Source: Phytophthora hibernalis
Taxonomy: Eukaryota > Oomycota > Peronosporomycetes > Peronosporales > Peronosporaceae
DNA length: 64,000 nucleotides
Assembly (NCBI GenBank): GCA_012656075.1
Contig: JAAKBF010000378.1
Location: 186,001 to 250,000, forward strand
Direction of reading: 5' to 3'
This document shows, piece after piece, positions 21,795 to 31,639 of the stretch. The notes under the pieces were generated by a model. That model was not told the origin of the DNA. It did not search any database and saw only the letters and a program-made list of their open reading frames with translations. A program made the position numbers and the translations under genes. Position 1 is the first letter of the stretch. The number at the start of each line of letters is the position of its first letter.

Positions 21795-22426
21795 ATGATC
21801 AAGCCGAACGGGACACGGAAGTACAACGCTATCGAGTGTGAACGTCTGCTGGCGGTCGTGGCCACCCACTTGCCCCGTAACTAAGCTGACTGGAATGCCG
21901 TGGCTGTAGCCTACAATGCGGCAAGCAATGATAGCTTGCACACACGCAGTGGAACGAGCTTAAAGCGGAAGTTCAAAGCGCTGTACGCGTCCACCGAAGC
22001 ACAGAGTCGGGTCGCCGACGTTTGGACATGCAGATGGCCATGATGCTGCACCAGCAGATTCTTCTACGTTATCAAGACGACGTGTCAGGAGCACTGGGTT
22101 CATCAGGGCTCCAGCGTGACGTACCAGAGCAGATAGCCGGTTGGCCTGCTCAAACAGCACCTGAAAGCAAGACTCAACCAGTGGAGGCAACAGCTCCGCA
22201 GAATGATAGCCTTGCCGACGACAGCCCAGCCCAAGCCGATGAAGACCATGCGTCAACAACATCCTCGCGTAGTGACATGTCCTCTTCTGCAACGATACCG
22301 AATCATCCTGCGCATGTAGATGTGCTACGGCTGTGCATGTGGTTCCAGCTTCGCCTTGAACGGCATGATGCGCAACTCCAAGCCGTACAGTGTCTGATGC
22401 GTAGCGCCGAAGCCGCCAAGCAATAG
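21795..22426 (+). pseudogene. DUF6818-like (Myb/SANT-type) protein, broken
   Basis: From ATG 21795: MIKPNGTRKYNAIECERLLA, VVATHLPRN, an in-frame TAA, then ADWNAVAVAYNAAS and TSLKRKFKALYASTEA. This is the helix pattern of the oomycete DUF6818 domain (a Myb/SANT-like DNA-binding fold), where a short loop with G/A normally stands at the TAA. A frame change near 22010 leads into the downstream frame that ends at 22424-22426 (MDMQMAMMLHQQILLRYQDD, a Gln/Ser-rich linker, then a helical CMWFQLRLERHDAQLQAVQ end). One stop and one shift make it a pseudogene as written. Likely a former DNA-binding protein. Confidence 0.5.
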
Positions 22427-22805
22427 CGGAAGACTAGGAAGGTCGCGGCAGAAACAGAAGACATCGAGAGCTATTGCAATGCATCTGATCGCTTGGATGC
22501 AGCCTGGAACAACCCAATACAACCAAATAGACCTCTTTCGATTATCAGTTACTTCATAGTGGGATGCAAGAGCATGAGTGGGTGCGCTATGCATTGCCAT
22601 TGCAATTTGGTTGGCTGCGAAAAAGACGGGATGCTCGGAACTAATTTCAACTAATGAATACTGCTCACACATACGTGAGCTGAAGGAGTTGGCACTTTGC
22701 ACTTTACCCTGGTCTAGCACATCGAGAAGGTACGTGTTGATAAAGATGTTAGTATAATGCTTTTGAACTGACAACTACTCATGCATGCGTGAACGTCAAC
22801 TGCAG

Positions 22806-23114
22806 ATGCCGGGGCGCGGAAAGCAAAGCAAAGAGCTCAGCAAAAGCGGCGTGAAGCGCCATCCGCAATTTCTGCGTGACAACCTAAATGGCATCTCGAA
22901 GCAGTCTATTCGACGGCTCGCAAGAAGAGCTGATGTAATTCGTATGTCCGCTCTGGTGTGCGAGGAGGCTCGGGCTGTTTTGAGGGTGTTCGTAAGCAAT
23001 CTGGTACGGGACGCTGTGGTGTGCACTGAGCACGGCAATCGAATGACGGTGACCGTGCGAGACGTCGTATACGCCTTAAAGTGGCAGAGTAGAACGATCT
23101 ACGGGTATGACTAG
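22806..23114 (+). CDS. Highly divergent full-length histone H4 variant
   Basis: 102 codons, no stop or shift, same length as histone H4 and collinear with it from MPGRGK to RTIYGY. By hand alignment about 60 of 101 residues match canonical H4, which is far below the usual near-identity. The tail keeps Lys 5, 8, 12, 16 and R17-H18, but R19 is Pro and K20 is Gln. The fold is kept: RDNLNGISKQSIRRLARR, VCEEARAVLRVFVSNLVRDA, CTEH, TVTVRDVVYALK. Changed exposed sites include K44 to Ile, Y51 to Cys, Y72 to Cys, K79 to Met, R92 to Trp. An upstream ATG at 22785 would add MRERQLQ, but 22806 matches the H4 start. No replication-type histone stem-loop was seen downstream. Nucleosome subunit by family; special role inferred only. 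Confidence 0.9.
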   Translation: MPGRGKQSKELSKSGVKRHPQFLRDNLNGISKQSIRRLARRADVIRMSALVCEEARAVLRVFVSNLVRDAVVCTEHGNRMTVTVRDVVYALKWQSRTIYGYD

Positions 23115-23539
23115 CGGTCCCCCAGCACTATGGACTAATATGCAGCGGGGAAATCATTTTAAATTATTATTGTTTTTAATTATACTTCTTGAAAAATTAA
23201 TTAACATTTTTTACATATTGTTTTGGAGTTTTCCAAAACACGTAAAGATCACAAGATAACAGCTCCCACGAACTGCATTTCCCCCAGGACGCTCCGGCCC
23301 GGGTAAGCTATAAATCTGCTACCTGTACATGTATTATTACCGGTATTATACTTGTATTAAATACCTACTCAAGAGAAAGCATGTTTGGGCGACCCTGGTT
23401 TGTGCTGGGCTTACTAGTGACTGCGCGATCGACAAAGTTTATGCTGTGTACGGTAGACAGCATTCTGTGTCGAGCATTCTTACAGTCTGCGAGCAAGTCT
23501 ACGAGTGTAGATATTGTACAGTAGCGCAAACAAATACGG
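23115..23539. other. AT-rich stretch after the H4 variant; no gene
   Basis: Contains a strongly AT-rich run at 23155-23215 and short open frames only. It may hold the H4 3' end. Confidence 0.4.
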
Positions 23540-23742
23540 TGTAACGGGTACACCGAGGTGTACCCAAGTTACATAAAAAGCGACGGATGTCATCCATGCT
23601 ACATGGTACCGGTTGGCTGTGAGCCAACCATGGACGCTCTTTAGCTTTTACTATAGATGACTTAGATTTTGTATGCTACAAGTTTAACTCAGCTATAAAA
23701 TATATTCAGTCTTTATCTGGCTATCAAACCCGCAGACAGGTC
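23540..23742 (+). repeat. Partial LTR, E1/E7-like
   Basis: Starts TGTAACGGGT and contains TATATTCAGTCTTTATCTGG ... CCCGCAGACAGG, which parallels the E1 LTR segment ACACTCAGTCTTTAAACT ... CCCGCAGACCAGG. It breaks off directly into gag coding sequence. Confidence 0.55.
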
Positions 23743-24161
23743 CTCGCAGACAGCCGAAGACGTTCAACGATGCGGTGCACATTGCCATGCTGGAAGATCA
23801 TTGCGTGCGCTCGGCGCAGGGGTATGCGGGTCGCTCCGATACGGCCAATGACGGTCCCATTTTCGTGAAGATCTCGTCGGCTGAATAAGCCCGACCTCAG
23901 CGCAACCAACGCGCGAGTGGTCGTTGCTTTGATGCAACCAACTTAGTCACTTCCGTCGGAACTGTCCAACGAACCCGTGGAAGGTAGGCAAGACCAAGGC
24001 GACTCTGTCGTCCCTTAACATGATCGAATCTGCGGGTCGGAAAACGACGACTCCCAGTAGGTGTGGGACGTCCTGCTGGGAGACTTCGCTCCTCCTCGAG
24101 GTCGGTGGATCTGACACCTCCGCCTCCTGAAGAGCAAGTCTCAGGGACGACACTGTTGTGT
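23743..24161 (+). pseudogene. gag: E7-like gag C-terminal fragment
   Basis: Matches E7 46880-47300 closely (E7 RRQPKTFNEVVHIAMLE; here QPKTFNDAVHIAMLEDHCVR), but with a TAA inside SSAE, a frame change through the zinc-knuckle region and the E7-like tail GTTLLC. The similarity ends at 24161 where RT of a different class begins. Confidence 0.75.
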
Positions 24162-24757
24162 GAACGAGCCAAGCTGATTTCGGCGTTTGTGTGTCCGTTC
24201 GGTTACTTCCAGTGGTTGCGAATGCCATTTGGACGGAAGAATGCGCCTCTGATTTACCAGCACATGATCAACAATTGCTTGTGGGGATTCGTCAGGTTAT
24301 CACCCGAAGAAGAGTCGCTGGTAGACCCAGGCGTACTGGATTATCTGGAACTTACTCCTTGGGGTGACTTGGCCGAACAGGGTAATCGTGAACGGAGATC
24401 TACTACACTAGACATGAGCAAGGACGAACCAGCCGCGTTGACGGATCAAATGACTGTTTTCAAACGGAATATTCCTGCTACGACTTGGATGGGTCCAGTC
24501 TTGGGGCGCAGCTCTTACATTGATGATATTGCGCACGGAGCACCCACTTGGGAGGTACGGTGTGAAGATCTGAACTCTCTACTGTTCCGGCTGCGATACT
24601 GGACTATCTCGGTCAGTCTGCCTAAGAGTGAATTTGGAAAGTGGCCAATCCCGTACCTGTCTCATTAAATCAGTGCTGAAGGCATCCGCGCGATCCCAAA
24701 AATTGCTAAAGGTGTTCGAGATTTGCCGTTTCCCAAAATTCTGAAAGGAGTTCAGTC
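24162..24757 (+). pseudogene. pol: E2 reverse transcriptase (palm to thumb), with long insert before YIDD
   Basis: Begins ERAKLISAFVCPFGYFQWL and MPFGRKNAPLIYQHMINN. Then 89 residues separate KNAP from the catalytic SSYIDDIAHG box, against about 20 in E1 and E3. The thumb and primer-grip region (LLFRLRYWTISVSLPKSEFG) follows. TAA ends this frame at 24666; the next frame continues (LPFPKILKGVQSILGSLNYY). Both Asp of the YIDD box are present; fingers are missing because of the fusion at 24161. Confidence 0.82.
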
Positions 24758-25225
24758 GATCCTGGGCAGTCTGAATTACTACCACAAGTTTATTGAAGAT
24801 TTTCCGGTGGTAGCGGCAGTTCTGAATGAGTTAACTGATGAACAGATCCGGTCAGGTCGTGGCTTATCTCGTGCTAAGGAAGCATTTGAGATTCTGAAAC
24901 GGAAGATTGTGTCAACTCCGTTGTTGTGTCATCCAGATCGATCAAAACCATTCTTGATTATCCCCACACCAACCAGTGGGCCTCTTGCGCGGTGTTTGGT
25001 CAAGTACACGATGGAGTTATCCTACCAGTACGTTATACGGGGCGTGTACTAAATAAATCTGAGATTCGGTACCACGTGGCTGAGAAGGAAGTGATTGCGT
25101 TAATGCGGGTATTGGACGTGTTCAGGACTCTGATCGAAGGATGCCCACTCATGCTGTATACTCGATATACCACTCTGAAATGGGTGATCACGTCGAAGTC
25201 AGTAGACGGACGGTGTGTGCCATGA
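24758..25225 (+). pseudogene. pol: E2 first RNase H (connection-like)
   Basis: Continues from SLNYYHKFIEDFPVVAAVL into the RNase H fold: LCHPDRSKPFLII and, after a shift near 24970, VRYTGRVLNKSEIRYHVAEK, EVIALMRVLDVFRTL, MLYTRYTTLKWVITSKS. The usual first Asp (xTDASxxG) is replaced by PHTNQW and the TDH by TRY, so two catalytic acids are lost while the Glu-bearing EKEVIAL helix stays. This matches a decayed, structural RNase H. Confidence 0.75.
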
Positions 25226-25379
25226 GGCGTTTCACTCTCCCATTGGGACCTAGACATTCGCTCGATGAGGATGGCTTACCAGCTATACTTGACGCAGGGA
25301 TCACTCCGCGAGAACGTCTCGACGAAATCGCGGAGTCACTGATACCAGCCAAAGGAGAGATCAAACCGTCACCGATAGT

Positions 25380-25998
25380 TAGTATGGAAATGCTAGACGC
25401 GACGTTCGAAGGAGTAGTCCTCAGTTTCGACGGAGCGGCCAAGACTCTACACGGCGTGGAGTCGTGGATGCATCTTGTGGAAACTTCCTGGATGCAGCAT
25501 AATCGATGCTAGAGGTTACGTGTTGGAAGATGTCACTGTGAATGACGCGGAGTACAATGGATTGTTGAAGGGCATGGGCTTGGCCTTGAACATGACATCC
25601 AGGAACTGATTGCGGTAGGAGACTCGCGCATTGTCATTCAGCATGTACAAGGTCTGATCAATTGCAACCAGCCTAACTTCCAGAGAAGACTCGCTGAATG
25701 TAAAATCATGGAGCAGAAGTTTCAGTCATTACGATTGCTTCACGCGTTGCGCGAATACAACCAGGCCGCGGATTACATTACTTCGAAGACGTTATTGTTA
25801 GGTGAGTCCTGGGTCATGCAGGATGAAGATGAGCGTGCACATCTTCGTGCGGTGTCAAAAATCCCTCAGAAACTCATGAAACACGTCCCGGTCAATCCGA
25901 CTGAAGACGGTACGACTAGTGATGTGACGAGCAAGCATGCGAAAATCGACGAGAACACCCCGGAGGGAACACTTCCGGTTATGAGTCAGCTCCTTTGA
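25380..25998 (+). pseudogene. pol: E2 second RNase H
   Basis: A separate RNase H fold: VVLSFDGAAKT (Asp, 25420), then after shifts VNDAEYNGLLKGMGLAL (Glu, 25530), IAVGDSRIVIQHVQGLI (Asp, 25615), and REYNQAADYITSKTL (Asp, 25750). All four acids are present. Elements with such a second, archaeal-type RNase H are known in oomycetes and in plant Tat elements. At least two frame changes break it. A linker rich in Thr/Asp/Glu ends at TGA 25996. Confidence 0.75.
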
Positions 25999-27490
25999 CT
26001 GACAGTGCCAGAGTATTTGCTGTGGTAACGCGATCTCGCACTCTGAACGGAGACGCTCCGGATGCAGAAACTACGGGTGAGCCGCTGGACCCAGTGAGTT
26101 TTCAAGCTGAAAGATGGCGTCGCATCCAGGTTCGTCAAGGTCAAGACGAGAACCTGTCAGAGATCAAGGCCTTCTTGAGGAATGAAGTAGACCGGCTCTC
26201 ACCACATCAACTGCATCGAGTCGCGAAGATAGCCGATCTGTTCGTGCTGGATGCTAGGGGCGTCCTGTACCGACTCGCACGATCCACTCGAGATCCAGCT
26301 CTAGATTCAGTTGGTGAACCTCGTTTAGTGGTCCCTCAAGCTCTCCGTGCACACATGCTACACTACGTGCATGAGAATTAGCAAGGTGGGCATCAAGGTA
26401 TAAGCAGAACGTTTGAAAAACTGAGAGCAGAATTCTACTGGTCGGGTATGTACTGGATATGCAACATTTTGTGAAATAATGTGTAGATTGTGCCAGTGGA
26501 ATGGGGCGACCACCGAATGCTGGATCCTCACCTGGTAATATCGATCCTAGGCGTCCGTTTGAGTTGGTCTCGATGGATTTCGTAACACACATGCCACCGT
26601 CAGCAAGAGAGAATACTTTCTTACTCCTTTTTCAGAACACGTTTTCGGGTTATGTCATGTGCAAGCCGATGTTATCTACTATTGCACAAGATGTAGCAGA
26701 AGCGTATGAGGAATGTGAATTCAGAATGTTCGGCGAGTCCTCAATGATCCGACACGGTCAAGATCCTCGTTTCATGAGTGAGGTGTTCACTCGGTTCAGA
26801 GAACTCATGGGTAGTAAGCAGAGAGCGACACTGGCATATCGCCCTCAGGCGAATGGACAACAAGAACGATCGGTCCAGCCTGTCATGCGGAGTATGCGAG
26901 CTTACGTTGCAGAAGCTGATCAGTCTGACTGAGATGAACACGCTGAACAATTAATGTTCGCCCTGAATACTTCCTTCGATGCGACTCGGTTGGATACCCC
27001 GTTCTATCTCATACACAGTTGGGACACCCAAGGCACAGTCTCAGCGATGCTGGGACCGAAACCATCCAGTGTACAGGAGCGTACGGCCTATGAGTGGCGA
27101 CGAAAGTTTCAGTGGGATTTTTGTTATGCTCAGGCCTGTGCCGAAGCACTTCAGAAGAAAGCAAAGGAGCTCGTTCCGACGACCAAAACCGAAAGTGGAA
27201 AGAGTTGTCAGAACGATTGAAGGCAGGGGCAATTCAGTGTGGTTATACATACCGAAAGTGCAGACTGGGTTGAGTCTCAAGTTGGCGTATTTGTGGCTTG
27301 GACCAAGAATTGATGAAGTACACGATAACTTCGGAGTGAAGCTGAAAGTGAAAGCTACTGGATACCGCGTTAATCAGTGGGTACACGTCAGCCGTCTGAA
27401 GCCGAGTGCTATTTACCCCAAACATCCTATTGAAGAAGGCACGTTGGACGAAGAATACGACTTGATGCCGCACTACTGCCTGAAGATAGT
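25995..27490 (+). pseudogene. pol: E2 integrase
   Basis: N-terminal part with a zinc-domain half (MLHYVHEN, then TAG and QGGHQGISRTFEKLRAEFYW), after a shift the core: SMDFVTHMPPS (first Asp), RHGQDPRFMSEVF (second Asp position is Gly), NGQQERSVQ (Glu). The C-terminal domain has VWLYIPKVQTGL and WVHVSRLKPSAIYPKH. The missing second catalytic Asp and three shifts mean it is inactive. Confidence 0.8.
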
Positions 27491-27514
27491 TGGTAGGCAG
27501 ACGAACAGAATGTC

Positions 27515-27739
27515 GAATACGAAGTGGAAGAGATACTCGATCTACGATGCGTCAAGCGCACACGTACTGCACGACGTGTACGTGAGTACTTGAACAAGTG
27601 GTAGAGGTATAACGATCCAGAGTGAATTCCTGTTTGTCGACTAAGTTGTGGAGCACTCTTGTATAAGTTCAGTCAAGGGGCGAGAGCCCGCGCGCGTTTT
27701 CAAACTATGCAGGCTGGTGATGATCACCCTAGTGTTTAG
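27515..27739 (+). pseudogene. pol: E2 chromodomain with two nonsense codons
   Basis: Frame EYEVEEILDLRCVKRTRTAR ... REYLNKW, TAG, RYNDPE, TGA, IPVCRLSCGALLYKFSQGAR, ending at TAG 27737. It aligns with the chromodomains of E4 and E5 (YEVxxIL ... KWxGYxxPxWxP ... L). The two stops stand where Lys and Trp codons are expected. Confidence 0.75.
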
Positions 27740-28215
27740 TTACACTGAGTGAGGAAACCAGGCTGAACCAGATCGAGGACAAGTGAAAATGACGAATTTG
27801 TACGGAAACGAGTGATATACTGACGGCTGCGTGACGCAGAAATATTTTAGAGTCAATATCTCTGATAAAGTGACAAAATTTTCGGTGGCGACAAAGTTAC
27901 AATTTTTGGTGGTGACAAAACCCATAAGGAGAGTTACCAAATGAAGACACAAGACATGAAATAAATTTTCGTGTTGAGTGACTAAATGAATGCAATATCG
28001 ACCATGCCGACTGGATTACTGAACCCAGCTAGGAGAACCCTCACTGCCCACGAAAGTCTCGACGAGACCGGATTGTCCCAGCGAGTCGCGGCGGGCAAGA
28101 GTGTGGTACGAATGGCTGCAGGCAAGTGTGCAATACGCTCTTCATCCGAGCTGCATGTGCTCTACTGGGTGGGGCTGGATCGCGCTTGTCGAGGATCTGA
28201 AGTTGTTCATCCAGA
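27740..28215. other. E2 3' flank; short A/T-rich repeats, no gene
   Basis: Two imperfect copies of a GGTGGYGACAAA-containing unit lie at about 27870-27925. A frame at 27986-28219 ends EDLKLFIQSE-like text in another phase, probably the start of the next remnant. No LTR end was recognised. Confidence 0.35.
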
Positions 28216-28751
28216 GTGAGTGATTCCTTTGGCGTTCTTGGAGGACTTGTCCATCAGAATCGGCATTTCGGAATTCTGACTACTTTGGCGCCAGCGACAA
28301 CCCACGCAGTGGATCAGTCATGCGGGTTCCCAGATTATGTTCCCAACAGGAACGGTGGTATGAAGTACCTCCGTCCTCGCTGGAGTGCGGACGAGTACCA
28401 AGCGCTACTGGCTACCAAACCTTGAAGCACATGTATCGCAATCGCGTCAAGAACCTGTTTTTCCATCGTCGCTCCGATCTCACCACCAGGGGCAAAGCAC
28501 GTTTCGATGACTACGCAAAATTCATGTACGAGAAAGCCAAGGCATTATGGATGATGGGTCACTGGGTTATGTTCGACCTGGACTCCGGTAAGTATGCCGT
28601 GGAGGAGCACAAGGAGCGCAAGCGACAACACGACTCCGTCAGCCGGATGGCCATCACCAAGATGGATAAGATGGTGGCGGCAGGTGTACCTCGTTCCATT
28701 ATCAATGAACCTGGCGTGTGGACCTACCCTGCCAAGACTTCAAAGATGTGA
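28216..28751 (+). pseudogene. Unassigned coding remnant, plus strand
   Basis: Two overlapping frames give GGMKYLRPRWSADEYQALLA and then KHMYRNRVKNLFFHRRSDLT, RGKARFDDYAKFMYEKAKAL, MVAAGVPRSIINEPGVW, ending at TGA 28749. The text is clearly coding-like (helical, basic), with one shift near 28425. It may be a gag-like capsid of a retroelement. I do not recognise the family. Confidence 0.4.
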
Positions 28752-29830
28752 CACCCGGACCAGGATCTTCGATAATTGCCAGCTCGCTGGTGGCGAGGGA
28801 CTCATATGTTTTGCGAGCGAGAGTCGACTGCTTGCGCAGGCTACTGGGGCGAGTTTTCTTGGATGATGGAGCAGTGTCACTGAGTGAACTCTCATTGTCG
28901 TCATTCGAGCCTCGCGTTTACGCTTGGGCGAAGAACTAGACCGAAGCGTAACGTCAGTGACCTCTGCATTAGGATCCCAGGTCTCATCCTCGGCGTCATC
29001 GTCATCCTCGGCGTCATCGTCATCCTCGTTCCCGAACTCTTCCAAGATGGCTTGATCATCATCCATAGCCGCATCACGAATGTCAGACCAGTACTCTGGC
29101 TGCCAGTCTTCGGCTTCGTAGTCTTCGAGGTAATTTTCGGCACGCAGGAAGTACAATTCAGGGACGTACTTCCTCCGGGAGTTCCATCCAGTTGATTCAA
29201 GTAAAGCATGCGCGCGAGCTCAGATAGTGGTTTTGGATGAAAGAGAGTACGCCCGGTCAAGCGTTGAACGACGCCTAGGTAAGCCATACCTGCGCGCATA
29301 GCCAATTGCACATCAGTGCGCAACTTCCGCCACACTACGAGAATTCCAGTGAGAGACTCGCGAGCAGACGATGAGTTTTTTCTCCGGAGGGCGGGCGTCG
29401 CTATCTTTCTCTCCAGTTAGTCGGACGCCACTGTATCTCAGCAGATGCTTTTCTTGATGATTTCTTGGGCGAAATGCGTTTGGAAGACTTGGATGACTTG
29501 GGTTTCTCTGGCGAAGGATTACTGGAAGAATCGCCATGAGTGAGGTCGATTGGAGGATCTGGATGAGGAGTGTCGTTTTCGTTGTCCTTCTCCTCGGTGT
29601 CGGTATCACCCTCGTGAGCCGCCACATATGGACCAGATTCAGAGAACATGTCGTCAGCAGAAGTCACATTAATCTATGTCTGCCAATCCAGTGGAACAGG
29701 GACGCCATCCTTGAATCGATCAAAGAACTCCTGCAATCTCGCCCAATTACCAGTGACCTTGGTTTTCTCACGATTAAGAAAATTCATCAGGCGGGGCACA
29801 CTGAGTGAACTCGTGCTGGTTCGTGTCTCA
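28752..29830 (-). pseudogene. Unassigned coding remnant, minus strand
   Basis: Leftward frames: FLNREKTKVTGNWARLQEFF, FKDGVPVPLDWQT, an in-frame TAG, NVTSADDMFSESGPYVAAHE, a Ser/Pro/Lys-rich linker, then WRKLRTDVQLAMRAGMAYLG, VVQRLTGRTLFHPKPLSELA, LRAENYLEDYEAEDWQPEYW and an acidic EDDDDAEDDDDAED stretch with a basic PKRKREAR end. Two shifts and one stop. Domain-like order is clear but the family is unknown. It converges with the plus-strand remnant at 28750. Confidence 0.45.
28988..29034. repeat. 18-bp tandem repeat (acidic codons)
   Basis: TCCTCGGCGTCATCGTCA is repeated about 2.5 times. On the minus strand it encodes the DDDDAE units of the remnant. Confidence 0.7.
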
Positions 29831-29839
29831 AAACCAACC

Positions 29840-29960
29840 CTTGTTCGGAACAAGAATGTATTCTGCTACCTGACCAGGGTCTTAACCTCTAGCCCAGCCC
29901 CATTCAAAAGTCAAGTAAAAAATCTTGGGACCTTGAGGCCCTGGTCCAAGTGCGGTAATG
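29840..29960. repeat. LTR-like direct repeat, copy 1
   Basis: GGAACAAGAATGTATTCTGC, CTACCTGACCAGGGTCT and GGCCCTGG match copy 2 at 30700-30800 in the same order and orientation with substitutions. They could be remnants of LTRs from one element. Confidence 0.45.
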
Positions 29961-30313
29961 CATTCTGAGTTTCCTTTTGCGGGCCTCTAATTGGTCAGAT
30001 TACTCTGGTACAGTGTGCCACCTTGTGGTCCGCATTCCGAGAATCTCTGTTTTCAGAACACCGCACACAGGTGTTCGGAAGTCAGAATTATGTTCTGGAC
30101 GGCGGAGGGTGATTTGAGAAGAACCACCGAGCAGCAGACACCGCGGTCGTCTGTGCGCTGGAGCTGTCAGAGCGACCACAACGGTTCGAATGGATCCCCA
30201 CTTAGCTCTGCAAGAGTCAACATATCTACCGTACCTTCGAGAAGGCATTGCAAACTAGGAAAGCGCACTACTTCGACAGACACTTACGCTGCACAAAAAT
30301 GGTACCTGTTTCT

Positions 30314-30658
30314 CTACATGTTGTGGATGCCGAATCCCCGCCCGACCATCATTAAGCGGATCTTCAGCAGATTTGAGACCATGTCGTTGGCCTCCTTCAT
30401 GCGAGTCTGCATCGCTTTAGACGCGGGTTTCCGCTTGTTTCTTGCTTGCCTTGGGCATCGATGCACTATCAAAGCGCGCGTGGGGCAGGAGGCGCAGGCT
30501 GTCGCCGGCGTCTTCATCAGTATGCAGCTCAGTAGTAGGCATCGCAGCACCTGGACGCATAGCCCCGCTACGTGTGTATCCATGCCAGGTTGAGGGGTTG
30601 GGTGCTTCACACATAATATTCCTCCCATGCTAGCGCGTACTTGTACCAGGTTCAGCAC
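30314..30658 (-). pseudogene. Short coding remnant between the direct repeats
   Basis: The frame ends KEANDMVSNLLKIRLMMVGR, GFGIHNM at 30314. It lies upstream of, and in the same orientation as, the 28752-29830 remnant, and may be the same gene split by copy 1 of the repeat. No motif recognised. Confidence 0.3.
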
Positions 30659-30699
30659 ATATTCTGAAAAGCCTAAATCACGTTGGTTTTCCCTAACCC

Positions 30700-30895
30700 C
30701 TTGCTGGGAACAAGAATGTATCTTGCTACCTGGACCAGGGTCTGAAGGTCAATTCTCTATTCACCCTCGCACACACTTAAGGCCCTGGTTTCTCCATCGG
30801 TGTTTGGGTCTCGGAATAAGCGAATCGATGTTGATTGGCCGGTGGTTTATTCCCCGACGAGCATTTATTCCCACCCCCATGGGGGTGGGAATATA
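30700..30895. repeat. LTR-like direct repeat, copy 2, ending in a perfect palindrome
   Basis: GGAACAAGAATGTATCTTGC and CTACCTGGACCAGGGTCT mirror copy 1. At 30868-30892 the sequence is an inverted repeat centred on CCCCATGGGG (TATTCCCACCCCC / GGGGGTGGGAATA). Confidence 0.5.
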
Positions 30896-31639
30896 TTGAG
30901 GATTATATTTTGAGAAAGACATAAAGTTGGAGAGGCAGTTGCCAAAGGGCGGCAAGTTCTCTGTGGCCGTCAAATCACGCAAAATCATGGTGTACGACCG
31001 AAATGTGTGATGGTACACCCCTTCAACAACCAACCTCCCAATTCTAGGCAATACTTTATTCAAGTCACTTTACAAAAATGACGTAGGGATTTTCTCTTAC
31101 AACCAATCAAATTTGATTTAGCATGATTCTGACTAGTTTATGCTGCGTAGTTGTCCTGATCCTGCTTATCCGTAAAACAACACTGACCAATCAAGATACC
31201 TCGCTCTTCCGAATACATTTTCCGGTTGCAGAGAACTTCGGTACAACGATTTACGCCTAGAACGAGTTTGAAAGGGTATACAGATCAGCAACACCGCTCT
31301 CAGCACCAGCAATCTAGTGACAGCGTCGGAGAATTACGAGGTCGGTTATCCCCAGACCCAGATACCGACGGAGAAACTAGGGCGTAAGACAAATGAATGT
31401 GCAACTTGCAACACCAACATGTAGTAATAGTACAATGTAATCACTATAGTGTCATGGATTGATAGTAGCTCTGCTCGTAGTCATTGGATTTCGCATACAC
31501 AGCAATCTAGCCAGATCTTGAGGACAGAGCCCGCAGATGAATCAATAATCTTCCATCGGTGACAATGCGCAACCTAGTGAACCATCGCAAGCACCCCGCA
31601 GGGGACTGCCGCCGCTACCCGTGAAAACACCGTCACATT
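30896..31639. other. No gene recognised
   Basis: Only short frames without motifs on either strand. It separates the 28-31 kb remnants from E3. Confidence 0.4.

Larger units (their letters stand above)
23540..27739 (+). mobile_element. E2: chimeric gypsy element (E1-type LTR and gag fused to chromodomain-type pol)
   Basis: Three parts abut in one orientation: an LTR-like piece (23540-23742), the end of an E7/E1-type gag plus the linker before protease (23743-24161), and a pol of the E4/E5 class from mid-RT to chromodomain (24162-27739). Protease and RT fingers are absent. No right LTR was recognised. Several shifts and stops make it inactive. Confidence 0.75.

Noticed and set aside
22325..22774. 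Minus-strand frame of 149 codons upstream of the H4 variant
   Set aside because: Opposite to the DUF6818-like C-terminus and without motif; likely chance.
22785..22805. Upstream ATG that would extend the H4 variant by seven residues
   Set aside because: The downstream ATG aligns exactly with the canonical H4 start and gives the canonical length.
28988..29034. CCTCGGCG repeats as part of the E5 word pattern
   Set aside because: They are a simple 18-bp tandem repeat of acidic codons, not dispersed ACCGAGG words.
30868..30892. Palindrome as a transcription terminator or MITE end
   Set aside because: No coding unit ends there and no second copy with a target duplication was seen; kept as a repeat only.
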